Below, in pieces: positions 36,713 to 45,876 of a stretch of 64,000 nucleotides of DNA. The stretch's first letter is position 1. Each line of letters opens with the position of its first letter. Both the position numbers and the translations under genes were made by a program. The notes beneath the pieces were generated by a model. The model saw only the letters and a program-made list of their open reading frames with translations, was not told where the DNA came from and searched no databases. The DNA is from [Flavobacterium] thermophilum (lineage in GTDB: Bacteria; Bacillota; Bacilli; Bacillales; Anoxybacillaceae), in the NCBI GenBank assembly GCA_900450595.1, contig UGGS01000001.1, positions 434,001-498,000 on the forward strand. Reading direction: 5' to 3'.

Positions 36713-37738
36713 ATGAAAAAAACATTTCTGTTTACTGGGACGTTGGTCGGATCGTTATTAGCCGGCCACGCGGCTTCAGCTGCAAGCTATACGGTGCAAA
36801 AAGGCGATACGCTTTGGGAGATTGCCCGGCAATCCGGCACGACGGTCGCCGCGTTAAAGCAAGAAAACGGTTTGTCTTCGGATTTGATTTTTCCCGGACA
36901 AGTATTGCGCGTCAATGAACCAAATAAATCGAACGAAACTTCTTCGAATACATATATGGTCGAGCCTGGTGATACGCTAAGCGGAATCGCCCGCAAGTTT
37001 AGCACGACTGTGGATGCGTTGCTCAAGCTTAATCCAAGCATTACGAACCCAGACTTCATTCGCGCCGGGCAGAAGTTGCAAGTAACAGGGGGACAGGAAC
37101 GTTCCAATACATACAATGTGCAGCCGGCAGCCGTGCCGACAAGCGGCCGGTATATCGTGCAGGCGGGGGATACGCTGCTTGGGATTGCGAACAAGTTTCA
37201 AACGACGGTCGACCGTCTATTGGCACTGAATCCACAAATTACAAACCCGAACATTATTCGCATTGGCCAAGCCATTAAAGTGGCGGGCGGAACGGCTGAT
37301 GTCCGGGAGGCCAAGCAGCAGGTGTCGGCCGCCAACTCGGCTGCCGCTGAGTCCTCCGCATCGCTTGCCGACCGGATCATCGATATTGCGGAAAAATATT
37401 TAGGGGCGCGCTATTTGTATGGAGCAAGCCCGTCGCGCACCGATGTGTTTGACTGCTCATCGTTTACGATGCGCGTTTTTGGCGAAGCCGGTATTTCGCT
37501 GCCGCGCACATCCATCGCTCAGGCGCAAGCGGGAAGAACGGTGTCGTTTGGCCAGTTGCAAAAAGGCGATCTCGTCTTTTTTGATACCGATTCGAACGGC
37601 ACAATCAACCACGTCGGCATTTATGCTGGCAACGGGCAAATGATCAACGCCACCGTTTCGCTCGGTGTCACGTATTCGTCGCTGACGTCATCCTATTGGA
37701 AAACGCGGTATGTAAAAGCGGTTCGGGTCATCAACTAA
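36713..37738 (+). CDS. LysM-NlpC/P60 peptidoglycan endopeptidase
   Basis: 341 residues, secreted. The signal peptide ends near AASA (residue 23). Three LysM modules (about 24-68, 78-122, 142-187; YTVQKGDTLWEIARQSG, YMVEPGDTLSGIARKFS, YIVQAGDTLLGIANKFQ) bind the wall. The C-terminal NlpC/P60 domain has nucleophile Cys248 in FDCSSF and His300 in INHVGIY, cutting D-glutamyl-meso-diaminopimelate bonds in the family. The architecture matches B. subtilis LytE. ATG 36713 follows AGGGGG. Upstream WalR repeats suggest control by cell-wall growth. Confidence 0.92.
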   Translation: MKKTFLFTGTLVGSLLAGHAASAASYTVQKGDTLWEIARQSGTTVAALKQENGLSSDLIFPGQVLRVNEPNKSNETSSNTYMVEPGDTLSGIARKFSTTVDALLKLNPSITNPDFIRAGQKLQVTGGQERSNTYNVQPAAVPTSGRYIVQAGDTLLGIANKFQTTVDRLLALNPQITNPNIIRIGQAIKVAGGTADVREAKQQVSAANSAAAESSASLADRIIDIAEKYLGARYLYGASPSRTDVFDCSSFTMRVFGEAGISLPRTSIAQAQAGRTVSFGQLQKGDLVFFDTDSNGTINHVGIYAGNGQMINATVSLGVTYSSLTSSYWKTRYVKAVRVIN

Positions 37739-37757
37739 ATGAAAGACGATTAACGCA

Positions 37758-37801
37758 GCTGTTCGTACGAAGCCTTAGGCGCTTCGGTGAACAGCTTTTT
37801 T
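37758..37801 (+). terminator. Terminator after the wall hydrolase gene
   Basis: AGCTGTTC (37758-37765) with GAACAGCT (37789-37796), inner CGAAG/CTTCG pairing, then a T run. Confidence 0.82.
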
Positions 37802-38243
37802 GTTGCTCGTGCGAGTGAAAGCCGAATCCAAAAAAGATGCAGGATGATGCCGCGGAAAACGGGTTAGCGGTTTTGAGGCTTTCTGCTTTTAAGGCAACAA
37901 AAAACAGCAACAAGTACAAATATATAAGTTGCAATAAAGATTTTCCGATTGTTCGATTCTGTTTTCCCTTCATACAAGTCGACTTTGATAGAATGCGGCG
38001 GGCGCTCTGCCGGATGTAAAACAAAGTTTCAACTTATATATAGACTCCCATGACAAAAAAATTTCGTCACCATCGGAAGGATGAAAAGACCTCAGTCGAA
38101 AATGGACAAACCGCTTTTCCGTCAAGGATATGTTAAACTTCTTCGTTGCATCTATATAGTCCGGCTTTCTGGCGCGTATCATTTGGTGCCATGATGATTC
38201 ATCATGTAAAATAAGATATTCATAGGTGATTAAAAAGGAGGCT

Positions 38244-38274
38244 CATTGAGAAAATCCAGTTGATTTTCTCAATG
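38244..38274 (+). repeat. 13-base perfect hairpin upstream of the chemoreceptor
   Basis: CATTGAGAAAATC (38244-38256), loop CAGTT, GATTTTCTCAATG (38262-38274). There is no T run, so it is not a standard terminator. Confidence 0.6.
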
Positions 38275-38319
38275 AAGCAGGCCTTTTCATCAAAGATGGC
38301 AAAAGAGCCAAAAAAACCC

Positions 38320-38346
38320 TAAACATTGTCTGTGATCATCCGATAA
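38320..38346 (+). promoter_or_regulatory. Sigma-D (motility) promoter
   Basis: TAAA (38320-38323), exactly 15 bases, then TCCGATAA (38339-38346), six of eight matches to GCCGATAT. Confidence 0.65.
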
Positions 38347-38389
38347 TTAGATAGAACAACATACTGATTCACAGAAGGAGGATTTGCCA

Positions 38390-40087
38390 ATGAACATGAA
38401 AATGACCGTGCGCAGAAAACTGCTGGCTGGGTTTGGCCTTGTCTGCGTATTGATTGTATGTCTAGTCGGCTATTCTTATTACGAAATTTCCAAACTGAAC
38501 GGTACATATACCGATGTCATTGACAAACGGGTGCCGAATCTCGTCAACGTCAAGGAACTGGATGTGCTCATTCGCCGCCAAGTCGGCAGCATGCGCGGCT
38601 ACTTGCTGACCGGAGATGAGACGTCGAAAGAAAATTTTGAGAAAGCACATGGGCAGTATAAGCAAACGAGTGAACAGCTCATGGCGACGTTGACGCGGGA
38701 GGAAACGAAACAGCTGCTGGCCGAATTGGACTTGCTTGAGCAACAGCTTTACGAGCTTGGGCAAAAAACGTTTGAATTGAAGGCGCAAAGCAAACCGGAG
38801 CAATATACCGCGCTCGTCATGACAACCGGGCGCGACATAACGAGCCAATTTGATCAAAAAATTAACGAGTTCGTTGCTTTGCAGCAACGGGAAGTAGATC
38901 AAGCGAGCCATGACGCGAGCGCATCAGCCGCTGCCGTTCGCCGGCTGATCATCATCGTCGGGGTGTTGGCGGTGGCGGCTGGAGCGACCTTCGGCTATTA
39001 CATCAGCCGCTCGCTTTCCCGCCCGCTGCTCGCCTTGACGGAAGCGGCGAAGCGGATCGCCGCCGGCGATTTGACGGAGGCGAAAACCGGCGTCCGCAAC
39101 CGCGACGAAATCGGCGAGCTGGCCGCTTCGTTTGAACAAATGGCGAAAAACTTGCGCAGCGTGCTGCAGGAAGTGGCGCAAAGTGCGGAGCAGGTGGCCG
39201 CTTCCTCAGAAGAGCTGGCGGCGAGCGCCGAGCAGACAAGCAAAGCGACCGAGCAGATCGCGATGACGATTCAAGACGTTGCTTCCGGTGTGGACAAGCA
39301 AATGCAAAGCGTGGAAGAAACGTCCGCCGCCGTCGATTCGATGTCTGAGAGAATCGAGCAAATTTCCGGACGGGCGCAAAGCGTGTCCGCCATCGCTGCT
39401 GAGGCGTCAAGACAAGCGGCTGAGGGCGGGCAAACGATCGAGGCGGGCGTCGCGCAAATGAACAAAGTGAACGATACGGTCGAGCGGCTGGCTGACCTCA
39501 TTAAAGGGCTTGGCCACCGTTCCGAGCAAATCGGCTCGATCATCGAAGCAATCCGCAGCATCGCGGCGCAGACGAACTTGCTCGCCTTAAACGCCGCGAT
39601 TGAGGCGGCGCGCGCCGGCGAGCACGGGCGCGGCTTTGCCGTCGTCGCCGATGAGGTGCGCAAACTCGCCGAGCAGTCGGCGGAATCGGCGCAGCAAATC
39701 GCCGAGCTGATCGCCGCTATTCAAGACGAAACGGCTCGTGCCGTCCAATCGATGGAGTCGGTCGTCCATGAGGTGGTGAGCGGAACGGGGGTCATTCGCG
39801 CTTCCGGGGAAACATTTGCCCGCATTCGCGCTGCCGTCGATGAAGTCGCTGTGCAAATTCGCGACGTATCGTCGGCGGTCAGCGAGATGGCCGCTTCTTC
39901 CGAGCAAATCGCCCGCTCTGTCCGGCTTGTCGCTGATGTGGCCGAATCGACGTCCGCCGGCGCCCAGGAAGTGTCGGCGGCGACCGAAGAACAGTTGGCG
40001 TCGATGGAGGAAATTTCGGCTTCGGCCGCGTCGTTGTCGAAAATGGCAGACGATTTGCAGTCGATTGTCAGCAAGTTTTCGTTGTGA
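38390..40087 (+). CDS. Methyl-accepting chemotaxis protein
   Basis: 565 residues. TM1 lies at about 8-30; the extracellular four-helix-type sensor at about 31-185 includes [24 protein letters not shown]2 is at about 186-206, followed by HAMP ([22 protein letters not shown]). The signalling domain has the invariant tip [34 protein letters not shown]. The ligand cannot be told. ATG 38390 follows AGAAGGAGG; an in-frame TTG at 38384 overlaps the spacing. The sigma-D promoter fits the motility regulon. Confidence 0.92.
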   Translation: MNMKMTVRRKLLAGFGLVCVLIVCLVGYSYYEISKLNGTYTDVIDKRVPNLVNVKELDVLIRRQVGSMRGYLLTGDETSKENFEKAHGQYKQTSEQLMATLTREETKQLLAELDLLEQQLYELGQKTFELKAQSKPEQYTALVMTTGRDITSQFDQKINEFVALQQREVDQASHDASASAAAVRRLIIIVGVLAVAAGATFGYYISRSLSRPLLALTEAAKRIAAGDLTEAKTGVRNRDEIGELAASFEQMAKNLRSVLQEVAQSAEQVAASSEELAASAEQTSKATEQIAMTIQDVASGVDKQMQSVEETSAAVDSMSERIEQISGRAQSVSAIAAEASRQAAEGGQTIEAGVAQMNKVNDTVERLADLIKGLGHRSEQIGSIIEAIRSIAAQTNLLALNAAIEAARAGEHGRGFAVVADEVRKLAEQSAESAQQIAELIAAIQDETARAVQSMESVVHEVVSGTGVIRASGETFARIRAAVDEVAVQIRDVSSAVSEMAASSEQIARSVRLVADVAESTSAGAQEVSAATEEQLASMEEISASAASLSKMADDLQSIVSKFSL

Positions 40088-40478
40088 TGGCCATGGAGAC
40101 GGCTGCTGCGGCAGCCGGCCCGTTTTGTGGCGGAAAAGGCGCCGATATAACACGATCATCACCATCCCAGCCTTAACAGCCCTCGGTATTGTTTATGCGC
40201 GGTCTCATTTGTGCGGAATAAACGACACGTTAAAAGAGTCAGCGCCAAGAAAAAGGGCGGAAAAGCAAAAGAGGCCTAGCGGACGGTGAAAGCCTTTTGC
40301 GGCGTTCACTTTTTTGGCGTTCGGCGCGGCAACGGAAAGAACGGCAATTTTTCGTGCTGTGATGTATAAAACGGCAGACAGATGGCGAAAACGTAGGAAA
40401 GAAATTGTTTCATGCGTTGCCGTTTTTATGTATAATGGTGGTTGATATGAGTTCAGCAATAGAAAGCAGTGGCGCACC
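40088..40478 (+). other. Intergenic region between the chemoreceptor and miaA
   Basis: 391 bases without a recognisable gene. CGGCTGC (40100-40106) with GCAGCCG (40111-40117) may terminate the chemoreceptor gene despite a weak T run. A second weak hairpin lies near 40286-40316. TATAAT (40431-40436) is the likely miaA -10. Confidence 0.55.
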
Positions 40479-41426
40479 ATGGCAGAAAAAGTCGTTGTCA
40501 TTGTCGGGCCGACGGCGGTCGGCAAAACGAGGCTCGGCATCGCCTTGGCGAAAAAGTTGGGCGGGGAGATCATCAGCGGCGATTCGATGCAAATTTACAA
40601 AGGAATGGACATCGGCACCGCGAAAGTAAAGCCGGATGAAATGGACGGGATTCCGCACCATTTGCTTGACATTAAAGAGCCGTGTGAACCGTTTTCCGTC
40701 GTTGAATTTCAGCGGCTTTGCCGCGCCCTCATCGCCGACATTTCCGCGCGCGGCCGGTTGCCGATCATCGTCGGCGGCACCGGGCTGTACATTCAGGCGG
40801 CCATTTACGACTACCAGTTTTCCGACGCTCCTTCCGACGAAGCGTACCGGCGGGCTCTTCGGCAGCTGGCGGCTGAACAAGGGGGCGAAGCGCTCCATCG
40901 GCAGCTTGAGGCGGTTGATCCGGAAAGTGCGGCGCGCATTCACCCGCGTAACGTCCGCCGCGTCATCCGCGCCTTGGAGGTGTATCACTCGACCGGAAAA
41001 CCGTTCAGCGAATGGCAGCGAGGCCAACAAAAACAGCTGTTGTATGAAGCGGCCATCATTGGGCTGACGGCGGAGCGGAGCGTGCTTTACCGGCGGATCA
41101 ACGAGCGGGTCGATCAAATGATTGCCGAAGGGTTGGTGGACGAGGCGAGAGCGCTTTACGACCGCGGCTTTCGCGATTGCCAGGCGGTGCAGGCGATTGG
41201 CTACAAAGAGCTGTACGATTATTTTGACGGCCGCGTCTCCCTGGAGGAAGCGGTCGAGCAGCTGAAGCAAAATTCACGCCGTTATGCGAAGCGACAGCTG
41301 ACATGGTTTCGCAACCAAATGCCGGTCGAATGGTTTGACATGACGGACGCCAAGATGTTCGCCGCTAGAGTGGAGGAAATTTTTCGCTACATAGCAGGAA
41401 AGCTTCGACTCGAAGCGAATATATAA
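40479..41426 (+). CDS. miaA: tRNA dimethylallyltransferase
   Basis: 315 residues. P-loop [11 protein letters not shown] (residues 9-19), substrate motifs [16 protein letters not shown] and [10 protein letters not shown], and GGTGLYIQA. It transfers the dimethylallyl group to A37 of tRNAs reading UNN codons, the substrate MiaB then thiomethylates. The ribosome binding site before ATG 40479 is poor, suggesting modest expression. hfq follows after 34 bases, so the two are likely cotranscribed, as in many bacteria. Confidence 0.95.
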   Translation: MAEKVVVIVGPTAVGKTRLGIALAKKLGGEIISGDSMQIYKGMDIGTAKVKPDEMDGIPHHLLDIKEPCEPFSVVEFQRLCRALIADISARGRLPIIVGGTGLYIQAAIYDYQFSDAPSDEAYRRALRQLAAEQGGEALHRQLEAVDPESAARIHPRNVRRVIRALEVYHSTGKPFSEWQRGQQKQLLYEAAIIGLTAERSVLYRRINERVDQMIAEGLVDEARALYDRGFRDCQAVQAIGYKELYDYFDGRVSLEEAVEQLKQNSRRYAKRQLTWFRNQMPVEWFDMTDAKMFAARVEEIFRYIAGKLRLEANI

Positions 41427-41460
41427 CCATATCTTTAGAGAGAAAAGAGGAGGACGTTCC

Positions 41461-41691
41461 ATGAAAACGACGATCAACATTCAAGACCAGTTTTTAAACC
41501 AGCTGCGCAAAGAAAGCATCCAAGTGACGGTTTTCTTATTGAACGGCTTCCAGCTGCGCGGGTATATTAAAGGATTTGACAATTTCACCGTGCTTTTGGA
41601 AGTGCAAGGAAAACAACAGCTCATCTACAAACACGCCATTTCAACGTTTGCGCCGGAGCGGAACATCCAGTTTGAAACCGAGCACCAGTAA
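41461..41691 (+). CDS. hfq: RNA chaperone Hfq
   Basis: 76 residues with both Sm motifs: Sm1 in [25 protein letters not shown] and Sm2 YKHAISTF. The N-terminal helix has [10 protein letters not shown] (Gln for proximal-face RNA binding). The C-terminal tail is short, as in other Gram-positive Hfq. ATG follows AGAGGAGGA. Confidence 0.96.
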   Translation: MKTTINIQDQFLNQLRKESIQVTVFLLNGFQLRGYIKGFDNFTVLLEVQGKQQLIYKHAISTFAPERNIQFETEHQ

Positions 41692-42009
41692 TGCCGACGG
41701 TACATACGCCGCCGAGAGAAGACGCCTTTCCTAATGGGGGGCGTCTTTTTCGATGCCCGTCGGTCTGCACCTTGTTCCCGTTCCGCTGTTCCGTTGATCT
41801 GAGCGGCTTTTTCAATTTGAATGCGTAAACGGCTGTTTTTTTGAATAAAAATATACAAACTTTTCCCGCTGCGACCGGCCGGTTGTTCGCTTGGGCGATT
41901 GTCACGGATCGGCGGCGGCGTACGTATACTAATAGCAAAAGCGCGAGGCGCCGGCAGCGAATGCGGAACGTGTGCGGATGGCAGAAAACGGGAAGCGAGG
42001 TGACGCCCT
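41692..42009 (+). other. Intergenic region between hfq and spoVK
   Basis: 318 bases. Beyond the hfq terminator it holds a T-rich segment around 41805-41845 and, at 41901-41908 (GTCACGGA) with 41923-41930 (CGTATACT), a weak sigma-E-like promoter for spoVK. I see no gene. Confidence 0.5.
41719..41750 (+). terminator. Terminator after hfq
   Basis: AAGACGCC (41719-41726) with GGCGTCTT (41740-41747), then T run. Confidence 0.85.
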
Positions 42010-42942
42010 TTGTCGGAATTGACGATGAACAAGGCGAAAGGGCAAATTAATATTGTGCTCAATTCGAAAACGGTCAACCATTTAGTAAAAGACGAGCGGA
42101 ACGATTGGCTCGACGGCGAAGAGCATCAGGCGCTTCGCAACATCCAGAAAGAACTTGACCAATTGATCGGGCTCGATCATGTTAAAAAAATTGTCAAGGA
42201 AATTTACGCCTGGCTGTACATTAACCGGATGCGCAAAGAAAACGGCTTAAAAGCGAACCGCCAGGCGCTCCATATGATTTTTAAAGGCAATCCCGGCACG
42301 GGAAAAACGACGGTGGCGCGCCTGCTCGGCAAACTGTTTTTTGAGATGAACGTCCTGTCGAAAGGACACTTTATTGAGGCTGAGCGGGCCGATTTGGTGG
42401 GGGAATATATCGGGCATACGGCGAGCAAAACGCGCGATTTGATCAAAAAAGCGCGCGGCGGCATTTTGTTTATCGATGAGGCGTATTCGCTCGCCCGCGG
42501 CGGGGAAAAAGACTTTGGCAAGGAAGCGATCGATACGCTTGTGAAAGGAATGGAAGACTATTGCGACGATTTGGTCGTCATTTTAGCCGGCTATCCGAAA
42601 GAAATGGACTATTTTTTATCGTTGAACCCAGGGTTGCCGTCGCGCTTTCCGCTGACGATCGAGTTTCCGGACTATACCGTCGAAGAGCTCGTGCAAATCG
42701 CCAAACAAATGCTGCGTGAGCGCGAATACGACATGACGCCGGAAGCCGAGCGGAAACTGTACGTCCACCTCGAGGGGACGCTTGAGACCGCCGGACGCCT
42801 CAAATTCAGCAACGGCCGCTATGTGCGCAATTTGATCGAAAAAGCGATCCGCAAGCAGGCGGTCCGTCTTCTGCACGAAGGGCGCTATGACAAAAAAGAG
42901 CTGATGACGATCCGCGACCGCGATTTCGTCTTCCATGCGTAA
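42010..42942 (+). CDS. spoVK: Stage V sporulation protein K (AAA+ ATPase)
   Basis: 310 residues of the CbxX/CfqX AAA+ family. Walker A GNPGTGKTTVAR, Walker B GILFIDEAYSLARGG, and arginine-containing PGLPSRFPLTIEFPDY. It is needed for spore maturation in B. subtilis. TTG 42010 follows GCGAGGTGA at suitable spacing; ATG 42025 in the same frame is an alternative. A hairpin with a 16-T run ends the transcript. Confidence 0.92.
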   Translation: MSELTMNKAKGQINIVLNSKTVNHLVKDERNDWLDGEEHQALRNIQKELDQLIGLDHVKKIVKEIYAWLYINRMRKENGLKANRQALHMIFKGNPGTGKTTVARLLGKLFFEMNVLSKGHFIEAERADLVGEYIGHTASKTRDLIKKARGGILFIDEAYSLARGGEKDFGKEAIDTLVKGMEDYCDDLVVILAGYPKEMDYFLSLNPGLPSRFPLTIEFPDYTVEELVQIAKQMLREREYDMTPEAERKLYVHLEGTLETAGRLKFSNGRYVRNLIEKAIRKQAVRLLHEGRYDKKELMTIRDRDFVFHA

Positions 42943-42980
42943 AACGAAAGGGGTCTCCTTTTCGTTTTTTTTTTTTTTTT
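42942..42980 (+). terminator. Terminator after spoVK with a 16-T tract
   Basis: ACGAAAGGGG pairs with CCTTTTCGT, then T 42965-42980 uninterrupted. Confidence 0.85.
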
Positions 42981-43116
42981 GTGCCGTAAAAAGAGGAATG
43001 CCGGCCAAAAGAGCGAATACATAAACAACGGGGGCATATGCACTAAATTATTTGAATTGTCTGTCTATGGGATCCGCCCGCCCTCTGTCGAGACACGAAA
43101 AAGGGGGAGAAGGCGT

Positions 43117-44691
43117 TTGTACGTGACGATTGGAGAGATGTTTTCCCAAACAGTGCGAAAGTTTCCGGACCGGGAAGCGGTTGTCGAAGTGGCGACCGGG
43201 CGCCGCTATACGTACGCCGAATGGGAGCGGGAGGTCAACCGGTGGGCGAATGCGTTTCAGGAAGCCGGCGTGCGCAAAGGCGACCGCGTCTCCACCGTTT
43301 TGTACAACACGCTTGAATTGGCCACCGCGCTGTTTGCCTGCGCCAAAATCGGCGCCGTGTTCAATCCGATCAACTTCCGGTTGAAAGCGGAAGAAATCGC
43401 CTATATTTTGACGGACGCCGAGCCGAAAATCGTCGTGTTTGAACGGGCGGTTGAGCGGGAGCTGGCCGCGATTCATGATCGTTTTCCGCACATCGCCTTT
43501 TGGTCGATCGATCGCGATCCGCCGCCGTTTGCCAAAAGCGCCCATGAACAGGCGGAGCGGGCCCGGGAGGAAGCGCCGTCCGTTCGGGTGGAAGAGGGTG
43601 ATTTGTACGCCATTATGTATACAAGCGGCACAACGGGACGTCCGAAAGGAGTGATGCACCGTCACCGCGACATGATCGAGCAAAGCGTCATTTGCCACGG
43701 CGTCATGCGCATCCGCGAGACGGACCGCGGACTGGCGGCAGCGCCGCTGTTCCATTGCGCCGAGCTGCATTGCTGCTTGCTGCCGCGCGTGCACGCCGGA
43801 GCGGCGAGCGTCATTTTGCACCATTTTGACGCCAGGCTCGTGCTCGAAACGATTGAGCGGGAGCGGATTACGGTTTTATTCGGCGCCCCGACGATGTGGA
43901 ACATGATCTTGCAGGAGAATGTAAGCGGTTACGATTTATCTTCGCTTCGCCTCGGCCTATACGGCGCCGCTCCGATGGCTCCAGCGCTTGTCAGACAATG
44001 CCAAGAGCGGCTTGGCATTGGGCTCGTGCAAGCGTACGGCATGACGGAAATGGGACCGGCGGTGACGTTTTTGCTTGAAGATGAGCAGCTCAAGAAACCG
44101 GGTTCCGCTGGGCGCGCCTGCCTGAACCATGAGATCCGCGTCGTCCGTGCGCGTGAGGACGGGCCGTCCGACCCAGACGATGTGCTGCCGCCATATGAAG
44201 TCGGCGAAATTGTGATGCGCGGGCCGTGCATGATGGCCGGCTACTACAAGCGCGAGGAAGCGACGGAAAAAGCGCTGTACAAAGGCTGGTATCATTCGGG
44301 TGATCTCGGCTACCTTGATGAAGACGGCTACTTGTATGTCGCCGACCGTGTCGATGACATGGTGATCAGCGGCGGGGAAAACGTCTATCCGCGCGAAGTC
44401 GAGGACGTGTTGTACGAACATCCGAAAGTGCTTGATGCCGCCGTGCTCGGCGAGCCGGACGAGCTGTGGGGCGAAAAGGTCGTTGCGTTTGTCGTCAAAA
44501 AGGACATCAGCCTCACCGCCGATGAGCTCGAGCAGTTTTGCAAGACGAGCGACCGCCTCGCTCCCTATAAGCGGCCGCGCGCCTACTATTTCGTTGACGC
44601 CTTGCCGCGCAACGCGAGCGGCAAAATTCAAAAGTTTTTGCTGCGCGAACAGCTGAAAAAACAGGCGGCGGGCGGAACGGAGAAACCATGA
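43117..44691 (+). CDS. Fatty acid-CoA ligase (AMP-forming)
   Basis: 524 residues of the ANL superfamily: AMP motif YTSGTTGRPKG, YGMTEMGP, SGDLGYLDEDGYLYVADRVDDMVISGGENVYP, and the C-terminal catalytic Lys in RNASGKIQKF. It activates a carboxylic acid, probably medium or long chain, to its CoA ester. TTG 43117 follows GGGGGAGA; GTG 43123 is nearly as good. It is first of a cluster with an acyl-CoA dehydrogenase, CoA transferase, second ligase and thiolase. A cre-like site lies within the gene (43919-43933). Confidence 0.88.
   Translation: MYVTIGEMFSQTVRKFPDREAVVEVATGRRYTYAEWEREVNRWANAFQEAGVRKGDRVSTVLYNTLELATALFACAKIGAVFNPINFRLKAEEIAYILTDAEPKIVVFERAVERELAAIHDRFPHIAFWSIDRDPPPFAKSAHEQAERAREEAPSVRVEEGDLYAIMYTSGTTGRPKGVMHRHRDMIEQSVICHGVMRIRETDRGLAAAPLFHCAELHCCLLPRVHAGAASVILHHFDARLVLETIERERITVLFGAPTMWNMILQENVSGYDLSSLRLGLYGAAPMAPALVRQCQERLGIGLVQAYGMTEMGPAVTFLLEDEQLKKPGSAGRACLNHEIRVVRAREDGPSDPDDVLPPYEVGEIVMRGPCMMAGYYKREEATEKALYKGWYHSGDLGYLDEDGYLYVADRVDDMVISGGENVYPREVEDVLYEHPKVLDAAVLGEPDELWGEKVVAFVVKKDISLTADELEQFCKTSDRLAPYKRPRAYYFVDALPRNASGKIQKFLLREQLKKQAAGGTEKP
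43919..43933 (+). promoter_or_regulatory. Intragenic cre-like site in the CoA ligase gene
   Basis: ATGTAAGCGGTTACG matches WTGNAANCGNWNNCW except for the last base and is nearly palindromic. A roadblock-type CcpA site is possible. Confidence 0.35.
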
Positions 44692-44715
44692 TCGAACAGA
44701 AAAGAGGGATGAACG

Positions 44716-45861
44716 GTGGCAGCCCGCTATTTGCGCGAGGAGCACCATATATTCCGCGACGCATTCCGCAAGTTTTTGGAGAAAGAAGCGTATCCGTACT
44801 ATGACGAATGGGAGCGGCGCGGCATCATTCCGCGGTCGTTTTGGGCAAAGATGGGCGAGAACGGCTTTCTTTGCCCATGGGTCGATGAAGCGTATGGGGG
44901 GCTAAACGCCGATTTTGCCTATTCGGTTGTCATCAATGAAGAACTGGAAAAAGTTGGATCGAGCCTCGTCGGCATCGGCTTGCACAACGACATTGTCACG
45001 CCGTATATCGCATCGTACGGAACGGAGGAGCAAAAACAAAAATGGCTGCCGAAATGCGTCAGCGGCGAGCTCATTACGGCGATCGCCATGACTGAGCCGG
45101 GCGCCGGTTCGGATTTGGCGAACATTTCAACGACGGCCATTAAAGAGGGCGATTATTACATCGTCAACGGGCAAAAAACGTTTATCACGAACGGCATTCA
45201 TGCCGACTTGATCGTTGTCGCCTGCAAAACCGACCCGCACGCGAAACCGCCGCACCGCGGCATCAGCTTACTTGTCGTCGAGCGCGACACACCGGGGTTT
45301 ACGCGCGGCCGGAAACTTGAAAAAGTCGGGCTGCACGCTCAAGATACCGCCGAGCTGTTTTTCCAGGATGCGAAAGTGCCGGCACATAACTTGCTTGGCG
45401 AGGAAGGAAAAGGATTTTACTACTTGATGGAAAAGCTCCAGCAAGAGCGGTTGGTCGTCGCCATCGCCGCCCAAACGGCAGCAGAAGTGATGTTCTCCTT
45501 GACCAAACAATACGTGAAACAGCGGTCCGCATTCGGCAGGCGGGTGAGCGAGTTTCAAACCGTTCAGTTCCGCCTTGCCGAAATGGCGACCGAAATCGCC
45601 CTCGGGCGCACGTTTGTCGACCGTGTCATCGAGGAGCATATAGCGGGAAAACAGATCGTCACGGAAGTGTCGATGGCGAAATGGTGGATCACCGAGATGG
45701 CGAAACGCGTCGCCGCCGAGGCGATGCAGCTGCACGGCGGCTACGGCTATATGGAGGAGTACGAGATCGCCCGGCGCTATCGCGATATTCCGGTCAGCGC
45801 CATCTACGCCGGGACGAACGAGATGATGAAAACGATCATCGCCCGGCAATTAGACTTGTAG
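44716..45861 (+). CDS. Acyl-CoA dehydrogenase, long-chain type
   Basis: 381 residues, FAD-dependent, first oxidation step of beta-oxidation. FAD/substrate motifs: ITAIAMTEPGAGSDLANIST, KTFITNGIHADLIVVA and QRSAFGRRVSEFQTVQ. The usual catalytic Glu of the YEGT motif is replaced (IYAGTNEMMKT), while Glu244 in KLQQERLVV sits where LCAD and isovaleryl-CoA dehydrogenases place their base. This indicates an LCAD/IVD-type enzyme. GTG 44716 starts 24 bases after the ligase stop, so it is in the same operon. Confidence 0.9.
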   Translation: MAARYLREEHHIFRDAFRKFLEKEAYPYYDEWERRGIIPRSFWAKMGENGFLCPWVDEAYGGLNADFAYSVVINEELEKVGSSLVGIGLHNDIVTPYIASYGTEEQKQKWLPKCVSGELITAIAMTEPGAGSDLANISTTAIKEGDYYIVNGQKTFITNGIHADLIVVACKTDPHAKPPHRGISLLVVERDTPGFTRGRKLEKVGLHAQDTAELFFQDAKVPAHNLLGEEGKGFYYLMEKLQQERLVVAIAAQTAAEVMFSLTKQYVKQRSAFGRRVSEFQTVQFRLAEMATEIALGRTFVDRVIEEHIAGKQIVTEVSMAKWWITEMAKRVAAEAMQLHGGYGYMEEYEIARRYRDIPVSAIYAGTNEMMKTIIARQLDL

Positions 45862-45876
45862 AAAGAGGGGGTCGCG

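Larger units (their letters stand above)
37739..38389 (+). other. Long intergenic region before the chemoreceptor gene
   Basis: No convincing gene in 651 bases, and the composition is more A/T-rich than its surroundings. Contents: terminator (37758-37801), a 12-base inverted repeat (ATATATAAGTTG 37920-37931 with CAACTTATATAT 38030-38041), a strong hairpin (38244-38274) just after AAAAAGGAGG, and a sigma-D promoter. Confidence 0.6.

Noticed and set aside
38180..38389. A c-di-GMP riboswitch upstream of the chemoreceptor
   Set aside because: I looked for the GEMM core and did not find its conserved tetraloop-receptor or binding-pocket bases; only a simple hairpin is present.
41621..41938. 105-residue - strand frame after hfq
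   Set aside because: It is Arg/Lys-rich, overlaps the hfq coding end and terminator, and has no ribosome binding site or recognisable family.
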